From: Bradyrhizobium sp. CCGUVB1N3
GTDB taxonomy: Bacteria > Pseudomonadota > Alphaproteobacteria > Rhizobiales > Xanthobacteraceae
NCBI RefSeq assembly: GCF_024199925.1
Contig: NZ_JANADR010000001.1
Coordinates: forward strand, 5,707,501-5,771,500
Direction: 5' to 3'
Length of the DNA: 64,000 bases
Positions within the stretch are counted from its first letter, which is position 1, and every line of letters begins with the position of its first letter. This document shows, one piece after another, positions 1 through 9,899 of the stretch. The translations under genes were made by a program, and so were the position numbers. The notes below the pieces were generated by a model. That model was not told the DNA's origin and ran no database searches. It worked only from the letters and a program-made list of their open reading frames with translations.

Positions 1-38
1 CTCCCAATCCGTCACAAATCCCGCCTGAGGAAATCCCG

Positions 39-884
<846 letters not shown>

Positions 885-917
885 TCGAACCAAATCTGGT
901 CCAAAACCGACCAAACT

Positions 918-955
918 CCGGGCCGCGAATGATTTCCGCCGCCCGGGGTTTTTTA
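918..955 (+). terminator. Rho-independent terminator of dapD
   Basis: A CCGGGC/GCCCGG stem (918-923 with 941-946) is followed by a run of six T at about 949-954. It lies 34 bases past the dapD stop and directly abuts the start of the next gene, so the two are probably separate transcripts or attenuated read-through. Confidence 0.7.
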
Positions 956-957
956 TC

Positions 958-1551
958 ATGGATTGGACCTGGTACCTTTTCAGCTTCAAGGGCCGCATCA
1001 ACCGCGCCAAGTTCTGGCTCGCCGGGTTGGTCATCGTCTGCTGGATGATTGTCCTGGCCGCGATCGTGGTGGCGTTCGGCGCCCGCAGGTTCGGCTTCTC
1101 GGTCGAGGACGTCTTCAAGATCGTCGATCCCAATACCTATCGCACGCTGTCGCGTGCCGATCTCCCGCTGATCCTGGCCAAGGTGATCGGCACGCCGCTG
1201 TTCGCATGGGTCTTTGCCGCGACCGCGATCAAGCGGCTGCATGACCGTGACAAGAGCGCCTGGTGGGTGTTGCCGTTCTTCGTCCTGCCCGGCCTGATCA
1301 ACCAGTTCCTGGACCGGATCGACAACGATTACGTCAGCTTCACGCTCGGCCTGATCTCGCTCGTGCTGGCGTCGTGGGGCTGGATCGAACTGCTGTTCTT
1401 CCGCGGCTCGCGCAAGACCAACCGCTTTGGTGCCAATCCGCTCCACGTCTCGCCGGCCGCTGAATTGGGCTGGGATCAGAAGCGCGAGCTGGAAATGGCT
1501 GCGCAGAAGGCTGGCCCGCCGCCGCAATGGCGTGTAAAGCCGGGGGCATGA
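958..1551 (+). CDS. DUF805 inner-membrane protein
   Basis: A 197-residue polytopic membrane protein of the DUF805 family, whose biochemical role is unknown. The family signature is visible: the N-terminal [19 protein letters not shown] start (residues about 3-22), then four hydrophobic segments (about 20-42, 75-93, 99-115, 125-145) and the central [14 protein letters not shown] motif. The tail after residue 150 is charged and probably cytosolic. The ATG at 958 comes only 3 bases after the T-run of the dapD terminator and has no clear ribosome site. The stop codon overlaps the dapE start (ATGA), which implies translational coupling with dapE. Confidence 0.88.
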   Translation: MDWTWYLFSFKGRINRAKFWLAGLVIVCWMIVLAAIVVAFGARRFGFSVEDVFKIVDPNTYRTLSRADLPLILAKVIGTPLFAWVFAATAIKRLHDRDKSAWWVLPFFVLPGLINQFLDRIDNDYVSFTLGLISLVLASWGWIELLFFRGSRKTNRFGANPLHVSPAAELGWDQKRELEMAAQKAGPPPQWRVKPGA

Positions 1552-2714
1552 CTGACGCTGTTTCCCTCACCCGCGACCTCGTTCGCTGCCCCTCCGTCAC
1601 CCCGGCCGATGCCGGTGCCCTCGGTGTCCTCGAAGACCTCCTGAAGGCCGCCGGCTTCACGACGGATCGCGTCACCTTCGGCGAGCCCGGCACCGCCGAC
1701 ATTGACAATCTCTACGCCCGCATCGGCACCGAAGGGCCGCACATCACCTTCGCCGGCCATACCGACGTGGTGCCGCCCGGCGACGAATCGGCGTGGACGC
1801 TCGGAGCATTCTCCGGCGAGGTGAAGGACGGCTATCTCTATGGCCGCGGCGCGGTCGACATGAAGGGCGGCATCGCATGCAGCGTCGCTGCAGTGCTGGA
1901 GCATCTCGCAGCGAATGGCGGCAAGCCGCGCGCCGACGGGAAGGGCTCGATCTCCTTCCTGATCACCGGCGACGAGGAAGACGTCTCCATCAACGGCACG
2001 ATCAAGCTGCTCAAATGGGCCGCCGAACGCGGCGAGACGTTCGACCATTGCGTGCTCGGCGAGCCCTCCAATGTCGAGACGCTCGGCGACACCATCAAGG
2101 TCGGCCGCCGCGGCTCGCAATCCGGCACGCTCCATGTCGAGGGACGGCAGGGCCACGTCGCTTACCCGCACCGCGCGTCCAATCCCGTGCCCGATATCTC
2201 GCGGCTGATCGTCGCGATCTCGGACGAGCCGCTCGATCATGGCAGCGCGCAGTTCCAGGCGTCCAACCTGGAATTCACCTCCGTCGACGTCGGCAACTCC
2301 GCCTACAACGTGATCCCCGGCCAGGCCCGCGCAAAGTTCAACATCCGCTACAACGACAATCACACACAGGCGAGCCTGCGCGAGCTGGTCGAGGCGCGGC
2401 TGGCAAAAGCCTGCGGCAACCGCATCCGCGCGCACATCGTCTGGGAGCCCTCGAACTCCAACGTGTTCGTCACCAAGCCCGGCCCGTTCACCGATCTCGC
2501 GGTCTCCGCGATCTCGGAGGTGACGGGACGCAAGCCCGAGCTGTCGACGTCAGGCGGCACCTCGGATGCGCGCTTCATTTCCAGCTATTGCCCGGTGATC
2601 GAGTTTGGCCTGGTCGGCCAGACCATGCACCAGATCGACGAACGCGTGCCGGTCGCGGACCTGGAGAAGCTGACGCGGGTCTATCGCGGGATTTTGACGC
2701 GGTATTTTGGGTAG
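1548..2714 (+). CDS. dapE: Succinyl-diaminopimelate desuccinylase
   Basis: This M20-family di-zinc amidohydrolase cleaves N-succinyl-LL-diaminopimelate to LL-DAP and succinate in lysine and peptidoglycan synthesis. Zinc ligands are seen in order: the His of TFAGHTDVV, the bridging Asp of [10 protein letters not shown], the Glu pair of TGDEEDV, the Glu of VLGEPSN and the C-terminal His of QTMHQIDE. A dimerisation lid lies between the two halves. I chose the ATG at 1548, giving 388 residues starting [10 protein letters not shown], over one 21 bases upstream, because 1548 overlaps the previous stop and matches the family start. Family length is about 380. It is convergent with truA. Confidence 0.95.
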   Translation: MTDAVSLTRDLVRCPSVTPADAGALGVLEDLLKAAGFTTDRVTFGEPGTADIDNLYARIGTEGPHITFAGHTDVVPPGDESAWTLGAFSGEVKDGYLYGRGAVDMKGGIACSVAAVLEHLAANGGKPRADGKGSISFLITGDEEDVSINGTIKLLKWAAERGETFDHCVLGEPSNVETLGDTIKVGRRGSQSGTLHVEGRQGHVAYPHRASNPVPDISRLIVAISDEPLDHGSAQFQASNLEFTSVDVGNSAYNVIPGQARAKFNIRYNDNHTQASLRELVEARLAKACGNRIRAHIVWEPSNSNVFVTKPGPFTDLAVSAISEVTGRKPELSTSGGTSDARFISSYCPVIEFGLVGQTMHQIDERVPVADLEKLTRVYRGILTRYFG

Positions 2715-2741
2715 GACTTCCGCTATCGCCACGTACTCCAC

Positions 2742-2829
2742 CGTCATGCCCGGGCTTGTCCCGGGCATCCACGTTTTTAGCTGCGGCGAAGGAAGATCGT
2801 GGATGGCCGGGACAAGCCCGGCCATGACG
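2742..2829. repeat. Intergenic inverted-arm repeat (family F)
   Basis: An 88-base module between convergent dapE and truA. Two arms with CGTCATG...CCGGGCTTGTCCCGGGCATCC and its inverse (...GGATGGCCGGGACAAGCCCGG, CATGACG) face each other. Each arm also folds on itself. It could act as a bidirectional terminator-like structure. It belongs to the general class of short palindromic dispersed repeats seen throughout this window. Confidence 0.75.
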
Positions 2830-2854
2830 ACGGGGCGCGAAAGCGCTCAGCCAA

Positions 2855-3592
2855 TCAATAATCCACCCGCACCAGATACAGCCCCTCAGGCGGGGCGACG
2901 ATGCCGCAGGCGGCGCGGTTGCGGGCGGCTAGCGCTGCGGAGAGGTCATCGGCGCTCCAGCGGCCTTCGCCGACCCAGACCAGCGAGCCGACCATCGAGC
3001 GGACCTGGCTGTGCAGGAACGAGCGCGCCGAGGTGAGGATCGTCACCTCACGCCCGTCGCGCAGCACGTCGAGCTGGTCGAGCGTCTTCTCCGGCGATTT
3101 GGCCTGGCACTCGGTGTCGCGAAAGGTCGTGAAATCGTGCTTGCCGATCAGGCGCTGCGCGGCCGCATGCATGGCGTCGGTGTCGAGCCTGCGCGACACG
3201 CGCCAGGCGTGGCCGACGTCGAGCGCGAGATTGGCGCGGGTGTTGACGATGCGATAGCGGTAGTGGCGCTTGATGGCCGAAAAGCGCGCCTCGAACGTCT
3301 CCGGCACGATCGCGGCTTCGAGCACCGCGATCGGAGCGGGGCGCAGATGCGCATTCAGGCCATCGCGAAGGCGATCCGGCGCAAAGGGCTTTTCAATATC
3401 GACATGCGCGACCTGGCCGAGCGCGTGCACGCCGGCATCGGTGCGGCCAGCCCCATGCACGCGCACGTCAGTGCCGCACATCGCCTTCACGGCCGCCTCG
3501 AGCGCGCCCTGCACCGAGGGCAGCGTCGCCTGCACCTGCCAGCCGCAGAACGGCGCGCCGTCATATTCGATGGTGAGCTTGTAGCGGGGCAT
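2855..3592 (-). CDS. truA: tRNA pseudouridine(38-40) synthase
   Basis: TruA isomerises uridines 38-40 in the anticodon arm of many tRNAs. The 245-residue length is typical. The catalytic Asp lies in the [17 protein letters not shown] motif (about residues 46-62). The N-terminal [19 protein letters not shown] is the family start, and the C-terminal half carries the second ferredoxin-like domain with the HSQVRSMVG motif. It is the last gene of the leftward group def, fmt, truA. A repeat module (3610-3710) separates it from fmt, so it may have its own promoter or be modulated by that structure. Confidence 0.95.
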   Translation of the reverse strand: MPRYKLTIEYDGAPFCGWQVQATLPSVQGALEAAVKAMCGTDVRVHGAGRTDAGVHALGQVAHVDIEKPFAPDRLRDGLNAHLRPAPIAVLEAAIVPETFEARFSAIKRHYRYRIVNTRANLALDVGHAWRVSRRLDTDAMHAAAQRLIGKHDFTTFRDTECQAKSPEKTLDQLDVLRDGREVTILTSARSFLHSQVRSMVGSLVWVGEGRWSADDLSAALAARNRAACGIVAPPEGLYLVRVDY

Positions 3593-3609
3593 CCAAGTCC
3601 AATTTCGAC

Positions 3610-3710
3610 GTCATCGCCCGCGAAGGCGGGCGATCCAGTATTCCAGAGGCGGCGCAACTAGACCGGAGAGGCCGCAGCGTACTGGATACCCCGCTTTCGC
3701 GGGGTATGAC
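3610..3710. repeat. Intergenic inverted-arm repeat (family B, copy 1)
   Basis: The left arm GTCATCGCCCGCGAAGGCGG faces the right arm CCCCGCTTTCGCGGGGTATG, separated by about 50 bases that contain two inward-facing copies of a TACTGGAT-like box. It belongs to the same family as the modules at 6772 and 25528 and the half-module at 19763. It lies between fmt and truA. Confidence 0.8.
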
Positions 3711-3714
3711 AGGG

Positions 3715-4650
3715 TCACATGAATTTGGCGCCCGCCTTCAACGGCACCCCGCGCAAGAAGTCCGCGGCCTGCATCCGCGCCTTGCCTTCGCGCTGCAGCT
3801 CGATGATGCGGATGGCGCCCTCGACGCAGGCGATGGTGAGCTGGTCGTCGAGCACGTCGCCGGGCGCGCCCGAGCCTTTTGCGAGCTCACAGCGCAGGAT
3901 TTTCACGCGCGCGTTTTCGCTCGCGCCCGCAAGCTCGCTCCATGCTCCGGGAAACGGCGACAGGCCGTGAATATGCCGCAGTACCGCGCGCGCAGGCTTG
4001 CTCCAGTCGATGCGCGCCTCGGCCTTGTCGATCTTGGCGGCGTAGGTGACGCCGTCCTCGCTCTGTTTTTTGAGCTGGAGACCGCCACGTCCCAGCGCGG
4101 CCATCGCGCGCACCATCAGATCGGCACCGAGCCGGGCGAGGCGATCGTGCAGATCGGCGGCGGTCATGCTGTCCGAAATCGCAAGACGCTCGGCCATGGC
4201 GACGTCGCCGGTGTCCAGCCCCACGTCCATCTTCATCACCATGACGCCGCTCTCGGCATCGCCGGCCATGATCGCGCGGTTGATCGGCGCGGCACCGCGC
4301 CAGCGCGGCAGCAGCGAGGCATGCAGATTGTAGCAGCCGAGCTTTGGTGCATCGAGGATCGCCTGCGGCAGGATCATGCCGTAGGCGACGACGACGGCTG
4401 CGTCGGCATCGAACGCGCAGAATTCTTCGAGGGCTTCCTGCGTCTTCAGTGTTTTTGGCGTCAGCACGGGAATGCCGAGCTTTCGCGCGGCGTCTTCAAC
4501 CGGCGTCGGCTGCAATTGCAGCCCGCGCCGCCCGCCCGGCTTCGGCGCACGGGTGTAGACGGCCACGATCTCGTGGCCATGCGCGACGAGCTCGAGCAGC
4601 GTCGGCACGGAGAAATCAGGCGTACCCATGAAGATGAGGCGGAGGGGCAT
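3715..4650 (-). CDS. fmt: Methionyl-tRNA formyltransferase
   Basis: Fmt formylates initiator Met-tRNA using 10-formyl-tetrahydrofolate. It has 311 residues from the ATG at 4650; a TTG codon just upstream is rejected because [13 protein letters not shown] is the family start. The formyl-transferase core shows the [18 protein letters not shown] motif (about residues 107-125, with catalytic Asn/His) and the C-terminal OB-like domain begins near residue 205 ([21 protein letters not shown]). It stands downstream of def, as in most bacteria, so addition and removal of the formyl group are encoded together. Confidence 0.95.
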   Translation of the reverse strand: MPLRLIFMGTPDFSVPTLLELVAHGHEIVAVYTRAPKPGGRRGLQLQPTPVEDAARKLGIPVLTPKTLKTQEALEEFCAFDADAAVVVAYGMILPQAILDAPKLGCYNLHASLLPRWRGAAPINRAIMAGDAESGVMVMKMDVGLDTGDVAMAERLAISDSMTAADLHDRLARLGADLMVRAMAALGRGGLQLKKQSEDGVTYAAKIDKAEARIDWSKPARAVLRHIHGLSPFPGAWSELAGASENARVKILRCELAKGSGAPGDVLDDQLTIACVEGAIRIIELQREGKARMQAADFLRGVPLKAGAKFM

Positions 4651-4660
4651 CAACAGAACT

Positions 4661-4841
4661 CACTGCGTTCCCTCCCCCCTTGTGGGGGAGGGCTAGGGAG
4701 GGGGGTGCCACACGGCGCGCTCTCTCGGCTTGAGCGCGGACGATGCAGGCGCCTTGTTGCTGGCGCTCGCAAATGATGAGCACCTATTGCTGGGCCCCCC
4801 TCCCCTGCCCTCCCCCACAAGGGGGGAGGGAGCGCAGGGAG
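4661..4841. repeat. Long inverted repeat between def and fmt (family D-like)
   Basis: The arms CCTCCCCCCTTGTGGGGGAGGG and CCCTCCCCCACAAGGGGGGAGGG lie about 110 bases apart in inverted orientation, each with internal dyad symmetry. This is the C/G-rich stem class also seen at 13014. The interior (about 4705-4795) has no gene I can support. Confidence 0.75.
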
Positions 4842-4860
4842 TATGGGGCAGCGCTAAAAC

Positions 4861-5388
4861 TTACTCTCCCGCGCGCTTGGCGGCTTTCTCGAACTTCTTG
4901 AACACGCGGTCGCGCTTGAGTTTTGACAGATAGTCGACGAACAGCACGCCATTGAGATGGTCGATCTCGTGCTGGATGCAGGTGGCGTAGAGCCCTTCGG
5001 CATCCTCCTCGTGCAGCTTGCCGTCGAGATCGGTGAAGCGCACGCGCACCTTCGCAGGCCGCTCGACCTCCTCGTAATATTCGGGGATCGAGAGACAGCC
5101 TTCCTCGTAAACCGACAGCTCCTCGGACGAGGCCACGATCTCCGGATTGATGAAGACGCGCGGCTCTCGCGCGGTCTCGCCGTTCTCGTCACGCTTGGCG
5201 AGGTCCATGGTGATCAGACGCAGGGGTTGCGCGATCTGGATCGCCGCAAGCCCGATGCCGGGCGCGTCGTACATGGTCTCGAACATGTCGTCGGCAAGCT
5301 TGCGGATCTCCGCCGTGACCTTTTCGATCGGCTTGGAGACCAGGCGCAACTGCTTGTCGGGCAGGATGATGATTTCTCTGAGGGCCAT
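4861..5388 (-). CDS. def: Peptide deformylase
   Basis: This iron/zinc metallo-hydrolase removes the N-formyl group from nascent proteins. The three family motifs are all visible in a 175-residue protein: GIGLAAIQI (about residues 45-53), EGCLSIPEY with the metal Cys, and [12 protein letters not shown] with the HExxH ligands. The start [15 protein letters not shown] is canonical. It is the first gene of the leftward def-fmt-truA set and is divergent from rmuC. The shared 170-base upstream region contains evenly spaced TAACCATAA boxes. Confidence 0.96.
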   Translation of the reverse strand: MALREIIILPDKQLRLVSKPIEKVTAEIRKLADDMFETMYDAPGIGLAAIQIAQPLRLITMDLAKRDENGETAREPRVFINPEIVASSEELSVYEEGCLSIPEYYEEVERPAKVRVRFTDLDGKLHEEDAEGLYATCIQHEIDHLNGVLFVDYLSKLKRDRVFKKFEKAAKRAGE

Positions 5389-5440
5389 GGCGGCGATTTA
5401 AGCCGCGCGCCCGGTGCGGTCAATCCGGCGGGGAACGGCG

Positions 5441-5509
5441 TTAACGGTCTGCTAACCATAATAATTAGGGCTTCGTTAACCATAAAAATTCACCGCTGGT
5501 TAACCATAA
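5441..5509. promoter_or_regulatory. Three 24-bp-phased TAACCATAA boxes between def and rmuC
   Basis: TAACCATAA occurs at 5453, 5477 and 5501, exactly 24 bases apart. The second and third are preceded by a T, giving TTAACCAT, the known CtrA half-site. The first is part of TTAA-N7-CTAAC (from 5441), one mismatch from the full CtrA consensus TTAA-N7-TTAAC. The position between divergent genes fits an operator. CtrA control is an inference. Confidence 0.5.
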
Positions 5510-5559
5510 ATGTTCCCTCTTCGTTCGTGTCGCTTCGCGAATCGGCTAGAAGGGTTGAC

Positions 5560-6756
5560 ATGAACGAGATCATTTTTACCGCTGGCGACTGGCCGGTGCG
5601 CACCGTCGATGCGCTGATCGGCTTCGGTGTGCTGGCCCTCATCCTGCTCCTGGTGATCGCCATCGTGATCGCCCGCGGCTCGCGGCGTGGCGCGGAACTC
5701 GCCATGGCCCAGACCATCCGGGCCGACGAGTTGGAGGAGCGCCTGAGCCAGATGCTGCGCGCCCAGAGCGAGGCGTCTGGCCGCGTCGACGCCATGGCGC
5801 AGACGCTCGCCGGCCGCCAGGCCGAGATGGCGCGCGCGGTCAACGAGCGGCTGGATTCGGTCACGCATCGCGTCGGCCAGTCCATGGAGCATACGACACG
5901 CAACACCATGGAGAGCCTGCGCGCGCTGCACGAGCGGCTCGGCATCATCGACAGCGCACACAAGAACCTCACCGACCTGACGACGCAGGTGACGACCTTG
6001 CGCGACGTGCTCGCCAACAAGCAGTCGCGCGGCGCCTTCGGCCAGGCGCGGATGGAAGCGATCGTCCAGGACGGGCTGCCGAAGGGCTCCTACGAGTTCC
6101 AGTTCACGCTCTCGACCGGCAAGCGGCCCGACTGCGTGGTGTTCCTGCCCGACCAGCGGCCGCTGTGCATCGACGCAAAATTTCCTCTGGAGGCGATGAC
6201 CGCGCTGCACGACGCACGCACCGACGAGGAGCGACGCGTCGCCACGCAGCGGCTGCGCGGCGACGTGATGAAGCATGTCAGCGACATCGCCGAAAAATAT
6301 CTCGTCACCGGCGAGACCCAGGAGATGGCGCTGATGTTCGTGCCGTCGGAGTCGGTCTACGCCGAAATCCACGACGGTTTCGACGACGTGATTCAGAAGG
6401 CCTATCGCGCCCGCGTAGTGCTGGTCTCGCCCTCGCTGCTGATGCTGGCGATCCAGGTGATGCAGCAGATCATGAAGGACGCGCGCATGCGCGACGCCGC
6501 CGATCAGATCCAGACCGAGGTGATCAAGCTCGGCGACGACCTCGGCCGCCTGCGCGACCGCGTGCTGAAATTGCAGAAGCACTTTGCCGACGCGAACGAG
6601 GACGTCCGCCAGATCCTGATCTCCGCCGACAAGATCGAGAAGCGCGCCGGAAGAATCGAGGAACTCGATTTCAGCAAGACCGACGCGCCGGAGGGACCGC
6701 GGCTCGTCGCCAACACGCCGGAGCTGTTTCCCCGCAAGCTCCAGGCGGGGGAGTGA
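5560..6756 (+). CDS. rmuC: DNA recombination protein RmuC
   Basis: RmuC-family proteins limit inversion and rearrangement at short inverted repeats; they are membrane-anchored coiled coils with a PD-(D/E)xK nuclease-like core. The 398-residue product from the ATG at 5560 has an N-terminal membrane segment (about residues 17-37), a long coiled coil (about 40-140), then the RmuC core starting KQSRGAFGQARMEAIV with SGKRPDCVVFLP-like and LCIDAKFPLEAM motifs (the D...DAK nuclease-like residues). A frame open far upstream was rejected because the family core and membrane anchor begin here. The upstream region contains possible CtrA boxes. Confidence 0.92.
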   Translation: MNEIIFTAGDWPVRTVDALIGFGVLALILLLVIAIVIARGSRRGAELAMAQTIRADELEERLSQMLRAQSEASGRVDAMAQTLAGRQAEMARAVNERLDSVTHRVGQSMEHTTRNTMESLRALHERLGIIDSAHKNLTDLTTQVTTLRDVLANKQSRGAFGQARMEAIVQDGLPKGSYEFQFTLSTGKRPDCVVFLPDQRPLCIDAKFPLEAMTALHDARTDEERRVATQRLRGDVMKHVSDIAEKYLVTGETQEMALMFVPSESVYAEIHDGFDDVIQKAYRARVVLVSPSLLMLAIQVMQQIMKDARMRDAADQIQTEVIKLGDDLGRLRDRVLKLQKHFADANEDVRQILISADKIEKRAGRIEELDFSKTDAPEGPRLVANTPELFPRKLQAGE

Positions 6757-6771
6757 TCCTTAAGGTACAGT

Positions 6772-6871
6772 GTCATGCCCCGCGAAGGCGGAGCATCCAG
6801 TACTCCGCGGCGGTCGTGATTGAACCGAGACGCTGATGAGTACTGGATCGTCCGCCTTCGCGGACGATGAC
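6772..6871. repeat. Intergenic inverted-arm repeat (family B, copy 2)
   Basis: The left arm GTCATGCCCCGCGAAGGCGG and right arm CCGCCTTCGCGGACGATGAC face each other, with inward ATCCAGTA/TACTGGAT boxes. It has the same architecture as the copy at 3610-3710. It lies between rmuC and the MFS gene. Confidence 0.8.
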
Positions 6872-6949
6872 TCCGAGGGGGCGTTGAGAGCTTCCACCTC
6901 ACCGACCGCGGCGAGAGTCTTTTCGGCCAGAATCTGCTACCAACTCTCC

Positions 6950-8323
6950 ATGACCGCACCCGACGCGACTTCCGGAACTGCTCCCGCAACCACCGAGCCC
7001 TCCGCCGCCTCCTGGCGCGAGAGCCTTGCCGTGTACCTGCAACCGCGGGTGCTGATCGTGCTGTTCCTCGGCTTCTCCTCCGGCCTGCCGCTGGCGCTGT
7101 CGGGCTCGACGCTTTTGGTATGGATGCGGGAGTCCGGCGTCGATCTCGGGACCATCGGGCTGTTCGCGCTGGTCGGTACGCCCTATACGCTGAAATTCTT
7201 GTGGGCGCCGCTGGTGGATGCGCTGCATGTGCCGTTGTTCACCCGCGCGTTCGGGCGCCGCCGCGGCTGGCTGCTGTTCTCGCAGCTCCTGCTGATCATC
7301 TCGATCCTGCTCCTGGCGCTGACCGACCCCGCACGCTCGCCGTTCTACGTCGCACTCGGTGCGCTGCTGGTGGCGACGACGTCCTCAACGCAGGACATCG
7401 TCGTCGACGCCTTCCGGGTCGAGAGCCTGCCCGAGAGCGAGCAGGCCGCCGGCATGGCGTCTTACGTCGCGGCCTACCGCATCGGCATGCTGGTCTCGAC
7501 CGCGGGCGCGCTGTTCGTCGTATCCGGCTTCGAAAGCACCGGCATTCCGAAGCCGTCCGCCTGGATGTGGGGCTACGTGGTGATGGCGGCGATGGTGCTG
7601 ATCGGCACGATCACCGCGCTCCTCGCCACCGAGCCTGCACAATCGGCGAAGGCCGAAGCCGCAACGCAGACCGAGACGGCATTCGCGCGCGTCATGCACG
7701 CCGCGATCGGTGCCTTCTCGGAATTCCTGTCGCGCAAGGATGCGCTCGCCGCGCTCGCTTTCGTGGTGCTGTTCAAGTTCACCGATGCATTCTCCGGCAC
7801 CATGACGGCACCGTTCGTGATCGACCTCGGGTTCTCCCGCAACGATTACGCGGCGATCGTGAAAGGCGTCGGTCTTGCCGCAACCCTGATCGGCGGCTTT
7901 GCCGGCGGCTTCGTGGCGCGGCGCTATTCGCTTGCAACGAGCCTGTGGATCGGCGGCGTGGTGCAGGCAATCGCGAACCTGTCCTTCTCATGGCTCGCAC
8001 TCGTCGGCACCAATCAATGGGCGCTCGCCTTCGCAATCACCTGCGAGAACTTCACCAGCGCCATCGGCACCGTGATCTTCGTCGCCTATCTCTCGGCGCT
8101 ATGCCAGAATCCGCTGCACACGGCGACGCAATATGCGCTGCTCACCGCGCTCGCCGCGGTCGGGCGCACCTATCTCTCGTCAGGCGCAGGATTCGTGGCG
8201 AAGCTGACGGGCTGGCCGCTGTTCTTCATGATCTGCGTGGTGGTCGCGGTGCCCAGCCTGATCCTGCTGGCCTATTTGCAGAAGCGCGGGCATTTCGACA
8301 CGCTGGGTCCGGTGCGGGTTTAA
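6950..8323 (+). CDS. AmpG-family MFS permease
   Basis: A 457-residue, roughly 12-helix major-facilitator protein of the AmpG/PAT branch. Members import anhydro-muropeptides for peptidoglycan recycling or move acetyl-CoA-like substrates. Seen: the first helix with FSSGLPLALSGSTLLVWMRESG, then GTPYTLKFLWAPLVD, then ATTSSTQDIVVDAFRVE, all hallmark AmpG segments. I chose the ATG at 6950 (MTAPDATSG); the in-frame extension upstream is encoded by the repeat module. AmpG function is inferred from family; there is no ampD or nagZ neighbour in the window. Confidence 0.88.
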   Translation: MTAPDATSGTAPATTEPSAASWRESLAVYLQPRVLIVLFLGFSSGLPLALSGSTLLVWMRESGVDLGTIGLFALVGTPYTLKFLWAPLVDALHVPLFTRAFGRRRGWLLFSQLLLIISILLLALTDPARSPFYVALGALLVATTSSTQDIVVDAFRVESLPESEQAAGMASYVAAYRIGMLVSTAGALFVVSGFESTGIPKPSAWMWGYVVMAAMVLIGTITALLATEPAQSAKAEAATQTETAFARVMHAAIGAFSEFLSRKDALAALAFVVLFKFTDAFSGTMTAPFVIDLGFSRNDYAAIVKGVGLAATLIGGFAGGFVARRYSLATSLWIGGVVQAIANLSFSWLALVGTNQWALAFAITCENFTSAIGTVIFVAYLSALCQNPLHTATQYALLTALAAVGRTYLSSGAGFVAKLTGWPLFFMICVVVAVPSLILLAYLQKRGHFDTLGPVRV

Positions 8324-8327
8324 CGCC

Positions 8328-8457
8328 GCCGTAGGGTGGGCAAAGCGACTTGTCCGCCGTAGCTCGAAGAGCGAAGGCGGAAGCGTGCCCACCACTTCTG
8401 TTGCGATTGTGGATAGATGGTGGGCACGGCGCTTTGCGCCTTTGCCCACCCTACGGC
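8328..8457. repeat. MITE-like repeat (family C, copy 1, with nested insertion)
   Basis: A module bounded by GTAGGGTGGGCAAAG and its inverse CTTTGCCCACCCTAC, with inner inverted GCGTGCCCACCA/TGGTGGGCAC boxes. It aligns end to end with the reverse complement of the module at 51227-51318, except for an extra segment of about 32 bases after CAAAGCGA (about 8347-8379). It lies between the MFS gene and a convergent hypothetical gene. Confidence 0.85.
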
Positions 8458-8483
8458 AGCTCAGTTGAAGACGCGAACCTTCC

Positions 8484-8918
8484 CTACTGCTTCTTCACCA
8501 AACTCCACTTGGTGATCACGGCTTCGCTCATCTGGCCGGGATCGCTGGCGCAGGCGACCTCGTCGACCTTGACGGAGATTTCCTTGCCGACGAATGATTT
8601 CAGCTGCGTGGCCTGCGCGTCGCTGCTTGTGACGAGCTGGAAGGTCTCGGGTCCCGTCTCGAGATTGCACAGCCCGTTCGGCGGCGGCAGCCGCCGCGGC
8701 TCGGACGTGATCTGGTAGGTCGCAACCTTCTTGCCGTTCTTGACGTCGCGCACGCGCATGCTGTTGAGCTCGCCGGACAGCACCTCTCCGGTGTTGATCG
8801 GCTTGCCGGGCTTTGACGGCGGCGGAGCACCATCGTCCTGCTGTGCCGAGATGGCCGGCGTCACCAGCGTCATCATGGTCACGACCAAAGCCAGCCGTTT
8901 GGCGAATCGTCTCGTCAT
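8484..8918 (-). CDS. Hypothetical exported protein
   Basis: A 144-residue protein whose first about 25 residues (MTRRFAKRLALVVTMMTLVTPAISAQ) are a clear Sec signal peptide with an A-x-A-like cleavage site, so it is probably periplasmic. After a proline-rich linker comes a compact domain with two cysteines (GLCNLETGP and EVACASDPG) that could form a disulphide. I do not recognise a family. Close homologues are expected in related Bradyrhizobium, but the function cannot be read. It is leftward, upstream of recR in transcription order terms only by position; no operon signal is seen. Confidence 0.8.
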   Translation of the reverse strand: MTRRFAKRLALVVTMMTLVTPAISAQQDDGAPPPSKPGKPINTGEVLSGELNSMRVRDVKNGKKVATYQITSEPRRLPPPNGLCNLETGPETFQLVTSSDAQATQLKSFVGKEISVKVDEVACASDPGQMSEAVITKWSLVKKQ

Positions 8919-8948
8919 GTCGTCCGTTCCGTCGTCTTAGGGAAATAG

Positions 8949-9551
8949 CTAGAACAGGGTCCGCTGCCGCATTGCCGCCGATAGCGTACCTTCATCGAGA
9001 TAATCAAGCTCGCCGCCGACCGGCACACCATGGGCGAGCCGGGTTACTTTTACGTTGGCGTCCTGGAGCAGGTCGGTGATGTAATGCGCCGTGGTCTGGC
9101 CGTCCACCGTCGCGTTCAACGCCAAAATGATCTCGTGCACCTGCGGATCATGCGCACGGGCGACCAGCGCATCGATGGTGAGATCCTGCGGGCCGACCCC
9201 GTCGAGCGGCGACAATGTCGCACCAAGCACGTGATAGCGCCCTTGCGTCGCGTTGGCCCGCTCCAGCGCCCAGAGATCGGCGACATCGGCGACCACGACG
9301 ATGATGGCGTCATCGCGGCGCGGGTCGGTGCAGACCGTGCAGGGACTTTGCGTGTCGATATTGCCGCAGGTCTTGCACACCTGGACCTTGTCGAGCGCGA
9401 CCTGCAAGGCGGCGGAGAGCGGCATCATCAGCGCTTCGCGCTTCTTGATCAGGTGCAGCGCGGCGCGCCGCGCCGAGCGCGGCCCCAAACCGGGCAGCCG
9501 CGCCAGAAGCTGGATCAGGCGTTCGATCTCGGGACCGGCAACGGCTCCCAT
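8949..9551 (-). CDS. recR: Recombination mediator RecR
   Basis: RecR works with RecF/RecO to load RecA at gaps. The 200-residue protein from the ATG at 9551 ([12 protein letters not shown]) has an N-terminal HhH region ([17 protein letters not shown]), a four-cysteine zinc finger [16 protein letters not shown] (about residues 57-72), a Toprim domain ([15 protein letters not shown]) and the C-terminal Walker-B-like end. A longer upstream start is rejected because it reads into the YbaB gene. The stop of ybaB lies one base from this start, so ybaB-recR are translationally linked, as is common next to dnaX. Confidence 0.95.
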   Translation of the reverse strand: MGAVAGPEIERLIQLLARLPGLGPRSARRAALHLIKKREALMMPLSAALQVALDKVQVCKTCGNIDTQSPCTVCTDPRRDDAIIVVVADVADLWALERANATQGRYHVLGATLSPLDGVGPQDLTIDALVARAHDPQVHEIILALNATVDGQTTAHYITDLLQDANVKVTRLAHGVPVGGELDYLDEGTLSAAMRQRTLF

Positions 9552-9552
9552 G

Positions 9553-9873
9553 TCACTGGCCGAACAGGCCCGGCGGCAGGCCGAGCCCGCCGGTGAGCGC
9601 CTGCATCTTCTCCTGCATGGCGGCCTCCGCCTTACGGCGCGCATCGCCGAGTGCGGTGACGAGCAGATCCTCCAGCACCTCGCGCTCCTCAGCCTTCATC
9701 AGCGAGGGATCGATCCTGATGCCCTTAACGTCCATCTTCGCGGTCATGCGCACCGCAACCAGGCCGCCGCCGGAGATGCCCTCGACCTCGACATTGCCGA
9801 GCTCGTCCTGCATCGCCTGCATCTTGGATTGCAGCTGCGCCGCCTGCTTCATCATGCCGAGGAAATCAGCCAT
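9553..9873 (-). CDS. YbaB/EbfC family nucleoid-associated protein
   Basis: A 106-residue DNA-binding protein that in characterised members forms a tweezer-shaped dimer and coats DNA. The family start [25 protein letters not shown] and the central [26 protein letters not shown] are recognisable. It sits between dnaX and recR on the same strand, the widely conserved dnaX-ybaB-recR arrangement, consistent with a DNA-maintenance transcript. Confidence 0.94.
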   Translation of the reverse strand: MADFLGMMKQAAQLQSKMQAMQDELGNVEVEGISGGGLVAVRMTAKMDVKGIRIDPSLMKAEEREVLEDLLVTALGDARRKAEAAMQEKMQALTGGLGLPPGLFGQ

Positions 9874-9899
9874 GGTTGTTCGTCCTTGGAAAGATAGGC

